From NCBI RefSeq assembly GCF_014696825.1, contig NZ_JACJQU010000006.1, positions 150,542-214,541 of the forward strand: 64,000 bases of DNA, read 5' to 3'. This document shows positions 33,968-43,049 of this stretch, piece after piece. Every line of letters begins with the position of its first letter. The first letter of the stretch is position 1. This stretch comes from Anabaena sphaerica FACHB-251 (GTDB taxonomy: Bacteria; Cyanobacteriota; Cyanobacteriia; Cyanobacteriales; Nostocaceae). Under the pieces are notes generated by a model. The model had not been told where the DNA came from, made no database searches, and worked only from the letters and a program-made list of their open reading frames with translations. A program made the position numbers and the translations under genes.

Positions 33968-34204
33968 CTACTCTAAACTAATAAAGTTAACCGTTGCTAA
34001 AGGAACTCCTTCTCCTCGTTCTAATTCTTCACCTGCTTCATTGACTTTAACCCTAACATCCTCTACCCATTCTTCATATTCTCGCTGTTTTTCCTGCAAA
34101 AGCTGTAGAGCTTGATTAATCAAAGCTTCAGCATTAGGAAATCTGCCTTGAGCTAACTGATTTTGAATAAACTGTTCTTGTTCTGGTTTTAAGGTAATAT
34201 TCAT
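33968..34204 (-). CDS. Orphan ParD-like (ribbon-helix-helix) antitoxin
   Basis: 78 aa. NITLKPEQEQFIQNQLAQG, RFPNAEALINQALQLL is the RHH DNA-binding half; the rest is an acidic toxin-wrapping helix. No ParE/RelE gene follows, so it is an orphan. It lies 3 bp downstream of the broken FGE gene on the same strand. Confidence 0.7.
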   Translation of the reverse strand: MNITLKPEQEQFIQNQLAQGRFPNAEALINQALQLLQEKQREYEEWVEDVRVKVNEAGEELERGEGVPLATVNFISLE

Positions 34205-34207
34205 CGC

Positions 34208-34595
34208 CTATTTCCTGTATTTTAAATAGACTGTAACTGATATTTTAATTATAAACTGGTAAAGGATAGAAACATAGCGAGACGCAAAACGGCATTCTTC
34301 AGGATCGTCACTCCAATAAGCGCCACGCAACTGCTTTAAATCATCTCGGCTAATCCAAACACTACCGCCTGTAGGCGCGTTTATATAATTTTCCTGCCAG
34401 TCATCTTCACACCACTTCCATACATTCCCGTGCATATCATACAAACCAAAAGAGTTAGGGAAAAAAGTTCCTACATCAGTTGTTTGCTGTCGATATTGAC
34501 CTTTCGCACCGGATTTATAAGCATAATTACCGTTGTAGTTTACCAAGTCAGTGGGGATTTTCGTAAATACAGTCAGGATTGAGACATTGACTCAT
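34208..34595 (-). pseudogene. Deleted protein kinase/FGE-sulfatase-type gene
   Basis: An ATG at 34595 opens MSQCLNPDCIYENP, the zinc-ribbon start seen in cyanobacterial Ser/Thr kinases, which stops two codons later. A frame shifted by one continues as TDLVNYNGNYAY, GLYDMHGNVWKWCEDDWQ, GGSVWISRDDL and RGAYWSDDPEECRFASRY: the core of a formylglycine-generating-enzyme-like domain. The end is also abnormal. This looks like one long kinase-FGE gene that lost its middle. Confidence 0.7.
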
Positions 34596-35109
34596 GGTAG
34601 TTGCTGGGGATATCTAGTGATGATTGTAGCATGGAGATGTCTGAATCAGGATGGTATTATTTGTCACAATCTGAATATTTCCTAGTTATGTGTAAGTTAT
34701 GATTTTGGTTATTTATTATTTTTCAAGATAGATATTGAGATAATCTAAAATTTACAGAATGATGTGTAGTCCATGCCATAAGATGAAGTAGAGGATTTAT
34801 CCTTCAGATGAAGTACGGCAAACAAATACTTTTTTATCTTACCGTCATTCACGAGAATGATATTATTATAAGTACCTCTCTAGTCTAAAAAATGCTATCA
34901 TCTCATTGATTAATTATCAAACAAAAATCCTGTAAATCCTTAAATCCTGGACATAGTGATTCAGACAATTAAAATCCTGTAAATCCTTAAATCCTGGATA
35001 TCCTGATTCAGACAAAATCAATATCCTGAAAATTAATGAGTTTTTGACTTTTGACTTTTGACTTCCCGAAGGGTGTCCTGATTCAGACAATTTACCATGT
35101 CTCAATATT
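34596..35109. other. Intergenic region with AATCCTGTAAATCC repeats
   Basis: Two tandem copies of the AATCCTGTAAATCC...GATTCAGACAA repeat (34925-34968 and 34972-35015), plus TTTTGAC heptads at about 35041-35062. No gene is seen. Confidence 0.55.
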
Positions 35110-35598
35110 ATGCTAGAAAGTTCCCAAAACAAATTCTCATGGTTTGAGGTATCTGATGATGTCAAAGAACTATTGATATTAGCAGCACAAACTTGGGAAA
35201 ATACAGAAGTCTCAGAAAAATATATGCAACAAGCTTTAGCTAAAACAGAAGAAAACACAGATGTTTTAGTTGCAGCTTATAGATATTTTTATTACAAAAA
35301 TAATTATTGTTTAGCACTGACAACAGCAGAGAAAATAATTGCTAAAATTAAAGAAGTCGAGAAATTACCCGATAACTGGGAAGAACTAAAACCCATCTTA
35401 GTACAGCGACAACAAGAAACCAAAATCAGATTGTTCTTAAATGCTTATGCTGCTTCTGGTTTAGTATTAGCTAGACTAGGAGAATTAGAAAAAGCTAAAG
35501 AAATCAGTACCAAAATTAAAGGTATTGATGATAAGAATGATTTTGGTGCTGGTATTCTCCTGGATATTTTAACCCGTCCTCCCGAAGAAGATGATTAA
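35110..35598 (+). CDS. TPR-like helical protein near nitrogen-fixation genes
   Basis: 162 aa, all helical with TPR-type periodicity: ELLILAAQTWENTEVSEKY, TDVLVAAYRYFYYKN, then SGLVLARLGELEKAKEI. No enzyme motif. It precedes the cupin and the ArsC-like nitrogenase-associated gene on the same strand; a role in nitrogen fixation is inferred only from that. Confidence 0.6.
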   Translation: MLESSQNKFSWFEVSDDVKELLILAAQTWENTEVSEKYMQQALAKTEENTDVLVAAYRYFYYKNNYCLALTTAEKIIAKIKEVEKLPDNWEELKPILVQRQQETKIRLFLNAYAASGLVLARLGELEKAKEISTKIKGIDDKNDFGAGILLDILTRPPEEDD

Positions 35599-35676
35599 AA
35601 TAATTCGTAATTCGTAATTTAAACTAGGTAACAAATATTCTCTCCTACTCAATCACCAATCACCGAATTAATCATC

Positions 35677-35832
35677 ATGAATAATTGGTTCTTTACGCGA
35701 ATTTCCGATTACACTTTCTCAATATCCACTAATAACAATCTTATCTTACCTCCTCTGCCTCCATCTCCCGTAACGCCTACAAATAGGATGCCTCAAGCCA
35801 ATCCTCCCATGATTTTCTTACCTAAGTATTAG
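35677..35832 (+). CDS. Candidate 51-aa proline-rich small protein
   Basis: ATG at 35677 to TAG at 35830-35832. Composition: NNWFFTRISDYTFSIS, then a Pro-rich stretch (LILPPLPPSPVTPT) and NPPMIFLPKY. It ends 20 bp before the cupin start, so it could be a leader or small subunit. No clear Shine-Dalgarno and no recognised family. Confidence 0.3.
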   Translation: MNNWFFTRISDYTFSISTNNNLILPPLPPSPVTPTNRMPQANPPMIFLPKY

Positions 35833-35852
35833 CAGCTTAAAGTATATAAATT

Positions 35853-36464
35853 ATGCAAGGTAAGGATTGGTTTGTCTCTGGAGATGGACAGCATCAAATC
35901 TGTAAATCCGCGAAAGAATGGGATTTATTGCGTGAAAATTATCGCCTATATCGGTTTCTAACTGAGATAGAAGATGTTCTCAATGATGTTGGGGATGAAT
36001 CAACTCGTCTCCCAGAAATTAGAATGTTAGTTAGGCAATTGATTATTAATTCTTATTGGGTACAAAGTCAATTTTTAGAACCCGATCCAAAAACAGGAAA
36101 TTCGGTTTTATTGTTATACGATGAATTAGGTTTTCCCTTAACTGTGCAAACAGTCGCATTTGCACCAGGAACAACTTCTAATATTCATAATCATGGAACA
36201 TGGGGAGTAGTAGCAATATTAAAAGGTCAGGAAAAAAATACATTTTGGCGACGAACTTCAACACCAGAATTTCCTGATAAAATTGAGAAAGTAGGAGAAG
36301 TTGATTTATATCCAGGAGACTTAATTAGTTTTACACCTGAGACAATACATCATGTTCAAGCAGTTGGTGAAGAACCAACAGTTACATTTAATATTTATGG
36401 AGAAACTGACCCAAAAAACAGATTTGAATTTGAGATCATTAACCATATTGCTAAAAAATTTTAA
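35853..36464 (+). CDS. Cupin protein, cysteine-dioxygenase-like
   Basis: 203 aa. Cupin metal-site motifs: NIHNHGTWGVVAILKGQE and the later DLYPGDLISFT, TIHHVQAVG. This matches the CDO_I-type cupins, which oxidise a thiol using Fe(II) and O2. Placed just before a nitrogenase-associated protein gene; the substrate is not known. Confidence 0.7.
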   Translation: MQGKDWFVSGDGQHQICKSAKEWDLLRENYRLYRFLTEIEDVLNDVGDESTRLPEIRMLVRQLIINSYWVQSQFLEPDPKTGNSVLLLYDELGFPLTVQTVAFAPGTTSNIHNHGTWGVVAILKGQEKNTFWRRTSTPEFPDKIEKVGEVDLYPGDLISFTPETIHHVQAVGEEPTVTFNIYGETDPKNRFEFEIINHIAKKF

Positions 36465-36640
36465 ATGTAGTGGCAAAAACATAAAAAACAGATTATTGTG
36501 ATAAATAGGTAGGATTTAATAGGTAAAAAGATGCAAAATAGTTACCTATAAATCAAACCCATCATTTCTTATCTGCGTTTATCTGTGGTTAATTATTTCC
36601 CATCCAGAAATCGAATCAAAACCTTATAGGAGATATAGAA

Positions 36641-37114
36641 ATGGCCAGAGTAATTTTCTATGAAAAACCAGGCTGTAAAAACAATACCAGACAGAAAGTT
36701 TTACTCACAGCCGCAGGCCATCAAGTAGTAGCATATAGCCTATTAACAGAACCTTGGACAGTGGAAAGATTGCGGTCATTTTTTGGCGATCGCCCCGTCA
36801 TCGAATGGTTTAATAAAGCCGCACCTCGGATAAAATCAGGAGAGGTGATTCCTGAAAACATCGACGCTGACACCGCTTTAGTGATGATGATCAGAGATCC
36901 CTTATTAATTCGTCGTCCTTTATTGGAAGTAGGAGATAAACGGGAAATAGGCTTTGATACCGATAAAATCAATGCCTGGATCGGCTTAAAACCCGTGGAT
37001 GACTCTTTTAAAGAAATGAGTGAAAACCTCATGCAGCAGGACCTGCAAGGCTGCGCTCATGGACATAATCACGAACACCACCATCATGGGGAAGGTGGTT
37101 GTAAACATCATTAA
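36641..37114 (+). CDS. ArsC/Spx-like nitrogenase-associated protein
   Basis: 157 aa. Thioredoxin-fold ArsC-type: VIFYEKPGCKNNTRQK (single Cys, as in the NifO-like nitrogenase-associated family), TVERLRSFFGDRPV, then MMIRDPLLIRRPLLEVG. The tail GCAHGHNHEHHHHGEGGCK is His-rich and could bind Ni, Zn or Cu. A good GGAG site precedes the ATG. Likely last gene of the TPR-cupin-ArsC group. Confidence 0.8.
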   Translation: MARVIFYEKPGCKNNTRQKVLLTAAGHQVVAYSLLTEPWTVERLRSFFGDRPVIEWFNKAAPRIKSGEVIPENIDADTALVMMIRDPLLIRRPLLEVGDKREIGFDTDKINAWIGLKPVDDSFKEMSENLMQQDLQGCAHGHNHEHHHHGEGGCKHH

Positions 37115-37419
37115 AAAACAATATCCCTGACTTTTTAGAGAAGTCGGGGATCTGAGCGATCACAACAGCGATAAACTGTCTTTACCAGGTTTAACAGTTC
37201 TGATTTTAAATCAATTGAAGTTTTAAATCAAAATTACCAAATCATCCCCAAATTCAAGACAAAACCATTTAAAACACCCTGCTAATATGCCAGTTGCGTA
37301 AGTCCTGATTATATTGCTTATTCTATAATTACAGTAGCAGGAAGCGATTCCTACGGAGCGATTCGCTATTGCACTTCCCCACACTTCCAACTTTGATTCT
37401 TCTCAACTCAAGTCCAGGT
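37115..37419. other. Intergenic region between convergent genes
   Basis: Contains a minimal hairpin of the AGATCCCCGACTTCT family (37123-37151, ATCCCTGACTT/AAGTCGGGGAT), right after the nitrogenase-associated gene and possibly acting as its terminator. Nothing else is seen. Confidence 0.55.
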
Positions 37420-38271
37420 TTAACCCTTCAAATAATTAGGATTCCACTGCAACCAATAATTCTCCAAAGCTCTAGCTACGACATCAGCCAGCTTACCAAA
37501 CAAAGCATATATTACAATGCTCAAAACCACAACATCAGTTTGCATAAATTCTCTAGCATTTGTTGCCATGTATCCAATGCCAGAATCAGCAGCAATTGTT
37601 TCAGCAACAATGAGAGTTAACCACATAATTCCTAAAGAAAATCGCACACCTACTAAGATAGAAGACATAGCCCCTGGAAGAATAATTCGCCAAAACAACC
37701 CCCAAGTATTTAAACCGTAGATTTTCCCCATTTCAATTAATCCTGCATCAACGCTGCGAATTCCATGAAAAGTATTTAAATAAATAGGGAACATTACACC
37801 CAAAGATACCAGAAATAATCGTGCCTCATCACCAATACCAAACCATAAAATTACCAATGGAATTAATGCTAAGTTAGGAATATTTCGTAGCATTTGAAGA
37901 GATGTATCTAACAATTTTTCGGCAATGGGAGAAATACCATTCAGTAAACCTAAACTAAATCCAATACCTCCTCCAAGTAAAAATCCAGAGATTGCCCGTA
38001 GAGAACTAATACCAATATTTCTGAAAAGTTCACCTGTTTGAGCCAATTTAATAGTAGCACCAACAACTGCTAAAGGTGCTGGTAATATTCTCGTAGGAAT
38101 AAAGCCAATAGAAGACAAGAATTGCCACGCTATAATTATTGTTACGGGTACAACCCAAGGGATAAAGGACTGAAAATAGCGATTTTTGAAAAACTTAAAA
38201 TAGAACTTATTTTTTTTCTTTGAATACTTGGATGAAAAATCAGTAGAAGTAGAAGAAAGTTTCATAACCAT
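37420..38271 (-). CDS. ssuC: Sulfonate/taurine-type ABC transporter permease
   Basis: 283 aa, six predicted transmembrane helices after a Lys-rich cytoplasmic start. The EAA loop reads EMGKIYGLNTWGLFWRIILP; WLTLIVAETIAA and GIGYM are typical of SsuC/TauC. Last gene of the ssuB-ssuA-tauD-ssuA-ssuC run transcribed leftwards. The substrate may be sulfonates or taurine; a nitrate or thiamine-precursor role is less likely given the neighbours. Confidence 0.85.
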   Translation of the reverse strand: MVMKLSSTSTDFSSKYSKKKNKFYFKFFKNRYFQSFIPWVVPVTIIIAWQFLSSIGFIPTRILPAPLAVVGATIKLAQTGELFRNIGISSLRAISGFLLGGGIGFSLGLLNGISPIAEKLLDTSLQMLRNIPNLALIPLVILWFGIGDEARLFLVSLGVMFPIYLNTFHGIRSVDAGLIEMGKIYGLNTWGLFWRIILPGAMSSILVGVRFSLGIMWLTLIVAETIAADSGIGYMATNAREFMQTDVVVLSIVIYALFGKLADVVARALENYWLQWNPNYLKG

Positions 38272-38340
38272 TTATTAAGTAATGAAGAGTAAGGTCGGGA
38301 TTTAGCCGCCGTAAGAATGGGAGAATTAGAATAAAATAGA

Positions 38341-39390
38341 TTACCTTTTACTAATTCTTTGAGGTGTAATAGCTGCATATTGTTGAGAAGATAGAACCGA
38401 ATCTTTGATAGCAACTTTTTTAGGAATGACTCTTTCCTTATAGAACAAATCAGCAATGCGTTGTTGTTCAGCAATCAGAGATGAGTTAATTGGACGTAAA
38501 CGGAATGTGCGTCTACGAACTACGACAGCTAAAAGTGACGGATCAAGTTTTAATTCAGGAGCAAGAATTTTCACAACTTCATTAGGATTAGATTCTGCCC
38601 ATTCCCCTAACTTATCCACTTCTTCTAAAACTATACGTACAACTTCTGGATTTTCAACAGCAAAGCTACGTCTAGCCATATAAAAACCACCTTGAGTAGC
38701 AATGCCTGACGCATTTCTCAAAACACGAGCATTAGCAGTTTTTTGGACAAAAGCAACAAAAGGGTCCCAAGCTACCCAAGCATCAATTTTCTTTTGAATA
38801 AAAGCATCACGAGCTTCTGCTGGAGTTAAACTAACTGCTTGAATATCGCTATATTTTAAACCGACTTCAGCTAATGCTCTAAGTAGTAAATAATGTGATG
38901 CTGATCCCTTTTGAAAAACAACTTTTTTACCTTTAAGATCCTTAACTGTCTTAATAGGAGAATCTCTTTGAACAATAATAGCACTACCTTCACCCTTACT
39001 AGGTTTACGTCCAGCAATATAGACAAGTTGAGCGCCAGCAGCTTGAGCAAAAATTGGTGGTGTTTCTCCGACAGAACCAATATCAACTCTGTTGGCATTC
39101 ATCGCTTCCATAAGTTGGGGTCCAGCAGGAAATGGAGACCATTCAACCTTGACACCTAAAGGCTCAAGACGTTTATCTATAACTCCTTTAATCTTCACAA
39201 TATCGCCAGAAGTTTGATAAGCAAGTCGGACTACTTTAGTTTTAATACCTGTTTTATTAGTTGTATTTTGGGCTTCGACTATATTACTAGAAATTGGCAC
39301 AGAAAGAGAAACTAAAACTAAAGCTAATGCTGATACTGAGTATTGAAAGAATTTTTGTAAAACTGCGCGTCGTGGTAAGTTAAACTTCAT
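38341..39390 (-). CDS. ssuA: Aliphatic sulfonate ABC transporter substrate-binding protein
   Basis: 349 aa. Signal peptide with a PRRAVLQKF twin-arginine-like start and cleavage near VEAQN. NMT1/SsuA fold: VRLAYQTSGDIVKIKG, GVKVEWSPFPAGPQLMEAM, DIGSVGETPPIFAQAAGA, LKGKKVVFQKGSASH and DAWVAWDPFV. Binds alkanesulfonates in the periplasm for SsuBC. Paralogue of the gene at 40349. Confidence 0.88.
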   Translation of the reverse strand: MKFNLPRRAVLQKFFQYSVSALALVLVSLSVPISSNIVEAQNTTNKTGIKTKVVRLAYQTSGDIVKIKGVIDKRLEPLGVKVEWSPFPAGPQLMEAMNANRVDIGSVGETPPIFAQAAGAQLVYIAGRKPSKGEGSAIIVQRDSPIKTVKDLKGKKVVFQKGSASHYLLLRALAEVGLKYSDIQAVSLTPAEARDAFIQKKIDAWVAWDPFVAFVQKTANARVLRNASGIATQGGFYMARRSFAVENPEVVRIVLEEVDKLGEWAESNPNEVVKILAPELKLDPSLLAVVVRRRTFRLRPINSSLIAEQQRIADLFYKERVIPKKVAIKDSVLSSQQYAAITPQRISKR

Positions 39391-39450
39391 GCTTCTATCT
39401 CCTCACTAAATTTCAATTCAAATTGTTTTCTTACTGTTTTATTACAAGAC

Positions 39451-40314
39451 CTAAAATGGGCGACTTCCCGCTAAACTAATCCGTTTTAAAACTCGACGTT
39501 GATTAGGATCAAAAGCTTGACGGTAATGCAATGTAGATTGATTATCCCAATAAACAATATCGCCCACAGACCATTTATGTTGATAATAAAATTGACGTTG
39601 ATGCAGATGATATCGCAACTGTGCTATTAATTCTTGACCCTCTTGGGGATCTAAACCTACAACTTCAACTTCTGTGGCGTAGTCTAAATATAAAATCTTC
39701 TTGCCACTTTCTGGATGTGTTCTCACCAATGGATGGGGAAATACGGGACTAATGAGAGGAATACTCTTATTTTCACGATATTTTTTTCGGGGTTCTCCTG
39801 GTTTATTTAAAAACGGATTATAAGTAATCAACTGTAAATTAGCAATCCGTTTTTTTGTTGATTCATCCAGGGTTTCATAAGCTAAATTTAGATTTAACCA
39901 GGAAGTATCTCCCCCTTCAGATGGAACTTCTAAAGCATAAAGTAAAGAACCACTGGAAGGAAAAGGAGTCCATTTGTGGTCAGAATGAAAAGCTAATTCA
40001 CCTGTTCCTGTATAACCACCATCAACATTAGAAACAGGAATTATAACTGGTGTTACTCCGGGCTGAGAAGCCAGAACTGGAATATTATCTGGAGGGACAA
40101 AAAGAGAACCAAAGTAAAAACTAAAGTTTAAAAATTGCTCATCAGTCAAACTTTGATTTTTGAAGATGAGAATATGATAATCCCGCAGTGCTTGTTTTAA
40201 TTGTAAAATAACTTCAGGTGCAATGGTTTGACTAGCATCTAGTCCAGTAACTACTGCTCCCAAGGGTGCATCAAGAGGAGTAATTTGAAATTTGGTTAAA
40301 GTTAGAGTCGTCAT
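39451..40314 (-). CDS. tauD: TauD/TfdA-type Fe(II)/2-oxoglutarate dioxygenase
   Basis: 287 aa. The facial triad shows as His-x-Asp in FHSDHKW and a distal His in STLHYRQAF; an Arg near the C-terminus (NQRRVLKR) binds 2-oxoglutarate. It hydroxylates taurine or another sulfonate so that it decomposes to sulfite and an aldehyde. Sitting between two ssuA genes supports a sulfonate substrate. A second family member is at 56961. Confidence 0.85.
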   Translation of the reverse strand: MTTLTLTKFQITPLDAPLGAVVTGLDASQTIAPEVILQLKQALRDYHILIFKNQSLTDEQFLNFSFYFGSLFVPPDNIPVLASQPGVTPVIIPVSNVDGGYTGTGELAFHSDHKWTPFPSSGSLLYALEVPSEGGDTSWLNLNLAYETLDESTKKRIANLQLITYNPFLNKPGEPRKKYRENKSIPLISPVFPHPLVRTHPESGKKILYLDYATEVEVVGLDPQEGQELIAQLRYHLHQRQFYYQHKWSVGDIVYWDNQSTLHYRQAFDPNQRRVLKRISLAGSRPF

Positions 40315-40348
40315 AGTTGAAATTTCCAGATCAATAAATTACAAATTT

Positions 40349-41464
40349 TTATTTACTTGCTAACACTTCTTTGGGGGTAATTTCTGCATATTGTTCCGGT
40401 GTTAAAAACCCGTCTTTAACATTAACTTTCTTGGGTATTAGTCCCAGGCTGTACCATTTATCTGCAACTTCTTGTTGCTTGTTGATCACTGCATCGGTAA
40501 TAGGCACTAATGAAAAATCATATTTGCTGTGCATTTTTTCTAATGTTGGTACATCAAGCTGAGTTGTTGCACTGAGCAATTCAGCAATTTCTTTACGATT
40601 ATTCTTTGCCCAAACTTGTTCTTTTTGTAATTCTTCCAAAAATATTTTAATCACTTGAGGATTTTCTTGATAGAATTTACGGTTTGTAGAAATAAAATTA
40701 TTAGTATCTCTTAAACCATTACTACCATCTATCAACACACGACCAACTTTGTTCTGTACATTTCTGGTAACGAATGGCTCCCAAATGAACCAAGCATTAA
40801 CTTTACCTTGACTAAAGGCTGCATTAGCATCTGGAGGTGCTAGAAAAACAGACTCAACATCAGTTAGTTTTAAACCTTCTTTTTCTACGGCTCTAACTGT
40901 CAAATAATGCCCAATAGATGCTTTTTGAAAAGCAATTTTTTTACCTTTTAAATCCTTGACACTTTTAACGGGTGAATTAGCTGGAACTAAAAGAGAAACT
41001 GCTTGACCATCAGAAGAATTAGCAGCTAAATAAACGAGGGGTGCGCCAGCCGCTTGGGAAAAAATAGGAGGTGATTCAGCAGTGGAAGCAATATCAAGTC
41101 CACCTGCATTTAAAGCTTCTAATTGTTGTGGACCTGCGGCAAATTCAGGCCATTCCACTTTATAACCTAGAGGTTCTAATCGTTTTTCTAGAGTACCTTG
41201 TTTTTCTAAAACTGCTAAGGCTGTCAGTTGTTTAGAACGGACTATCCTCACTACTTTTTGGTTAGTGGTAGAACTGTTCCCAGAGGTAGATGTATTAGTT
41301 GTATTAGATGCTGTATTGTTTATCTCTGAATTACTTTGTTGTGGACTATTGCAACTAAATAGTGTAGTTGATAAAACTACACTATAACCAAAAGCAAATA
41401 AGGCATGACGACGAGTAATACGTAGGCGTTTCCATGATTCAATTTTATCTTTCCAATTTGGCAT
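40349..41464 (-). CDS. ssuA: Second sulfonate-type substrate-binding protein (lipoprotein)
   Basis: 371 aa. It opens with RRHALFAFG and a lipobox ending LFSC near residue 38, then a Ser/Thr/Asn linker. The body parallels the 38341 gene: EKRLEPLGYKVEWPEFAAGP, DIASTAESPPIFSQAAGA, LKGKKIAFQKASIGH, NAWFIWEPFV. The pair probably widens substrate range for one SsuBC. Confidence 0.88.
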   Translation of the reverse strand: MPNWKDKIESWKRLRITRRHALFAFGYSVVLSTTLFSCNSPQQSNSEINNTASNTTNTSTSGNSSTTNQKVVRIVRSKQLTALAVLEKQGTLEKRLEPLGYKVEWPEFAAGPQQLEALNAGGLDIASTAESPPIFSQAAGAPLVYLAANSSDGQAVSLLVPANSPVKSVKDLKGKKIAFQKASIGHYLTVRAVEKEGLKLTDVESVFLAPPDANAAFSQGKVNAWFIWEPFVTRNVQNKVGRVLIDGSNGLRDTNNFISTNRKFYQENPQVIKIFLEELQKEQVWAKNNRKEIAELLSATTQLDVPTLEKMHSKYDFSLVPITDAVINKQQEVADKWYSLGLIPKKVNVKDGFLTPEQYAEITPKEVLASK

Positions 41465-41685
41465 TATTAAATTACCTTTTATTATTGATTAAGTAAAAAA
41501 TTTGCCAGCTATTTAAGTTAAGAAAGTGAGGTGGGAAAGGTACACCCACCCCATTAAGGTGCAAGGAAAACTAACTGCCACTGACTGAGAAGAAAACTGA
41601 GTAATACTAGATGAAAATTGCTAATTATTGATTAATTAATCAATTTATGGGTATACAGAGTCGTGTAGAGTAAAATTGTGGAAAT

Positions 41686-42492
41686 TTAGGCGATCGCAGA
41701 ACTAACAGAACTAAAAACATATTCCACTTCTGGCTTTTGATGTTCTGGTTGACCCATAACTCGGTTTAAAATCTTCTCCACAGTCTTAGCAAACTTTGCG
41801 TCTCCTCTAGCACGTGGACGGGGAAGATCAATTTTCACATTCATACTAATTTGACCATCTTCAATCAAAACTACCCGGTCTGCTAATACCACAGCTTCTT
41901 CCACATCATGGGTAATTAACAGTGCTGTAAACCCTTGTTCTCGCCACAAACGTTCTAATAATTGCTGCATTTCAATTCTAGTTAAAGCATCTAACGCCCC
42001 CAAAGGCTCATCTAGCAACAGTAAAGAAGGTTTACTTGCCAATGCCCTGGCTAAAGCTACCCGTTGTCTTTGTCCACCGGAAAGGACGGAAGGCCATTCG
42101 TGGGCGCGGTCTTCTAACCCCACTTCACGCAGCACTTGTAAAGCTGTTTGCTTGGCATAAACTTTGGAATTAGCACCTATTAAACCTAATTCTACATTCG
42201 CCAAAACTCGCTGCCAAGGTAACAGACGGGAATCCTGAAACATCATACGAACGGCTGGATTAATAGGTTTATCACTATATTTGCCGTTTAACAAAACATG
42301 GCCATCACTGGGCGCATCTAACCCAGCCACTAGACGCAACATTGTACTTTTACCACAGCCACTCCGACCAACAATAGCCACGAATTCTCCTGGCTGAATC
42401 TCCAAATCAATTCCTTGTAAAACAGTTTTGTTGCCAAAAGACTTTGTCAGTCCTTCAAGATTTAATTGCATTCCTTTATTAGTCATGTTCAA
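41686..42492 (-). CDS. ssuB: Sulfonate ABC transporter ATP-binding protein
   Basis: 268 aa. Walker [10 protein letters not shown] near residue 43, signature [15 protein letters not shown], Walker [13 protein letters not shown] and switch His in [11 protein letters not shown]. The [10 protein letters not shown]-loop is typical of the SsuB/TauB/NrtD group. First gene of the run; the putative operator at 42753-42779 lies about 260 bp upstream. Confidence 0.88.
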   Translation of the reverse strand: MNMTNKGMQLNLEGLTKSFGNKTVLQGIDLEIQPGEFVAIVGRSGCGKSTMLRLVAGLDAPSDGHVLLNGKYSDKPINPAVRMMFQDSRLLPWQRVLANVELGLIGANSKVYAKQTALQVLREVGLEDRAHEWPSVLSGGQRQRVALARALASKPSLLLLDEPLGALDALTRIEMQQLLERLWREQGFTALLITHDVEEAVVLADRVVLIEDGQISMNVKIDLPRPRARGDAKFAKTVEKILNRVMGQPEHQKPEVEYVFSSVSSAIA

Positions 42493-43049
42493 AACCTCTT
42501 ACTTTTGGATTGTTTACTTGTTATGGGAGTAAAGCTGTCAAATAAAAATAGGCAATGCTTATGTAACAGTTTTCTGAGCCGAAATCCTTAGAAAATCAAC
42601 ATATTTATGCTCAGGCTTTAGGAGATATGTAAGATTGACAGCAATTCATCTCTTTTATTAGGTCGAGTATCGTATCTCTGGACAAAAAGCTTTAGTAAAC
42701 AAGCATCTGGCATTAATACCAATATGCTTGTTTCTGTGTTGTTTAGTACAATCTACTGTAAATCGGTAGGAATACCGTAGCTTCATTTTAGTGTTGCACA
42801 ATTAGATAAAAATTGCAAGCATCTTTGAGAAAAAATATTAAAAATAGACATAAAAAAATTCCCACTTAGTTATGAGGATTTATTCCATACAAAAATTTTG
42901 CAATTAATAGATTAATTGCCTACATTAAACAATAATAAAAAATTTATTATTGAATATAAATTAACAAATTCTGACTATAGTGAATGAGGTCTAAACTAAA
43001 AATAAAAACTTTAACATCAAGCGGCTTTCACTCATGAATTCTGCTGTAA
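42493..43049. other. Upstream region of the ssu run
   Basis: AT-rich, no gene. Contains the putative operator at 42753-42779. Confidence 0.5.
42753..42779 (-). promoter_or_regulatory. Putative operator TACGGTA-N12-TACAGTAG (site A)
   Basis: On the minus strand: TACGGTA, 12 bp, TACAGTAG. Each half is a small palindrome TACNGTA and the centres are 19-20 bp apart, about two helical turns. Same layout at 45996-46022, 48414-48440 and, weaker, 61687-61713. Confidence 0.6.
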
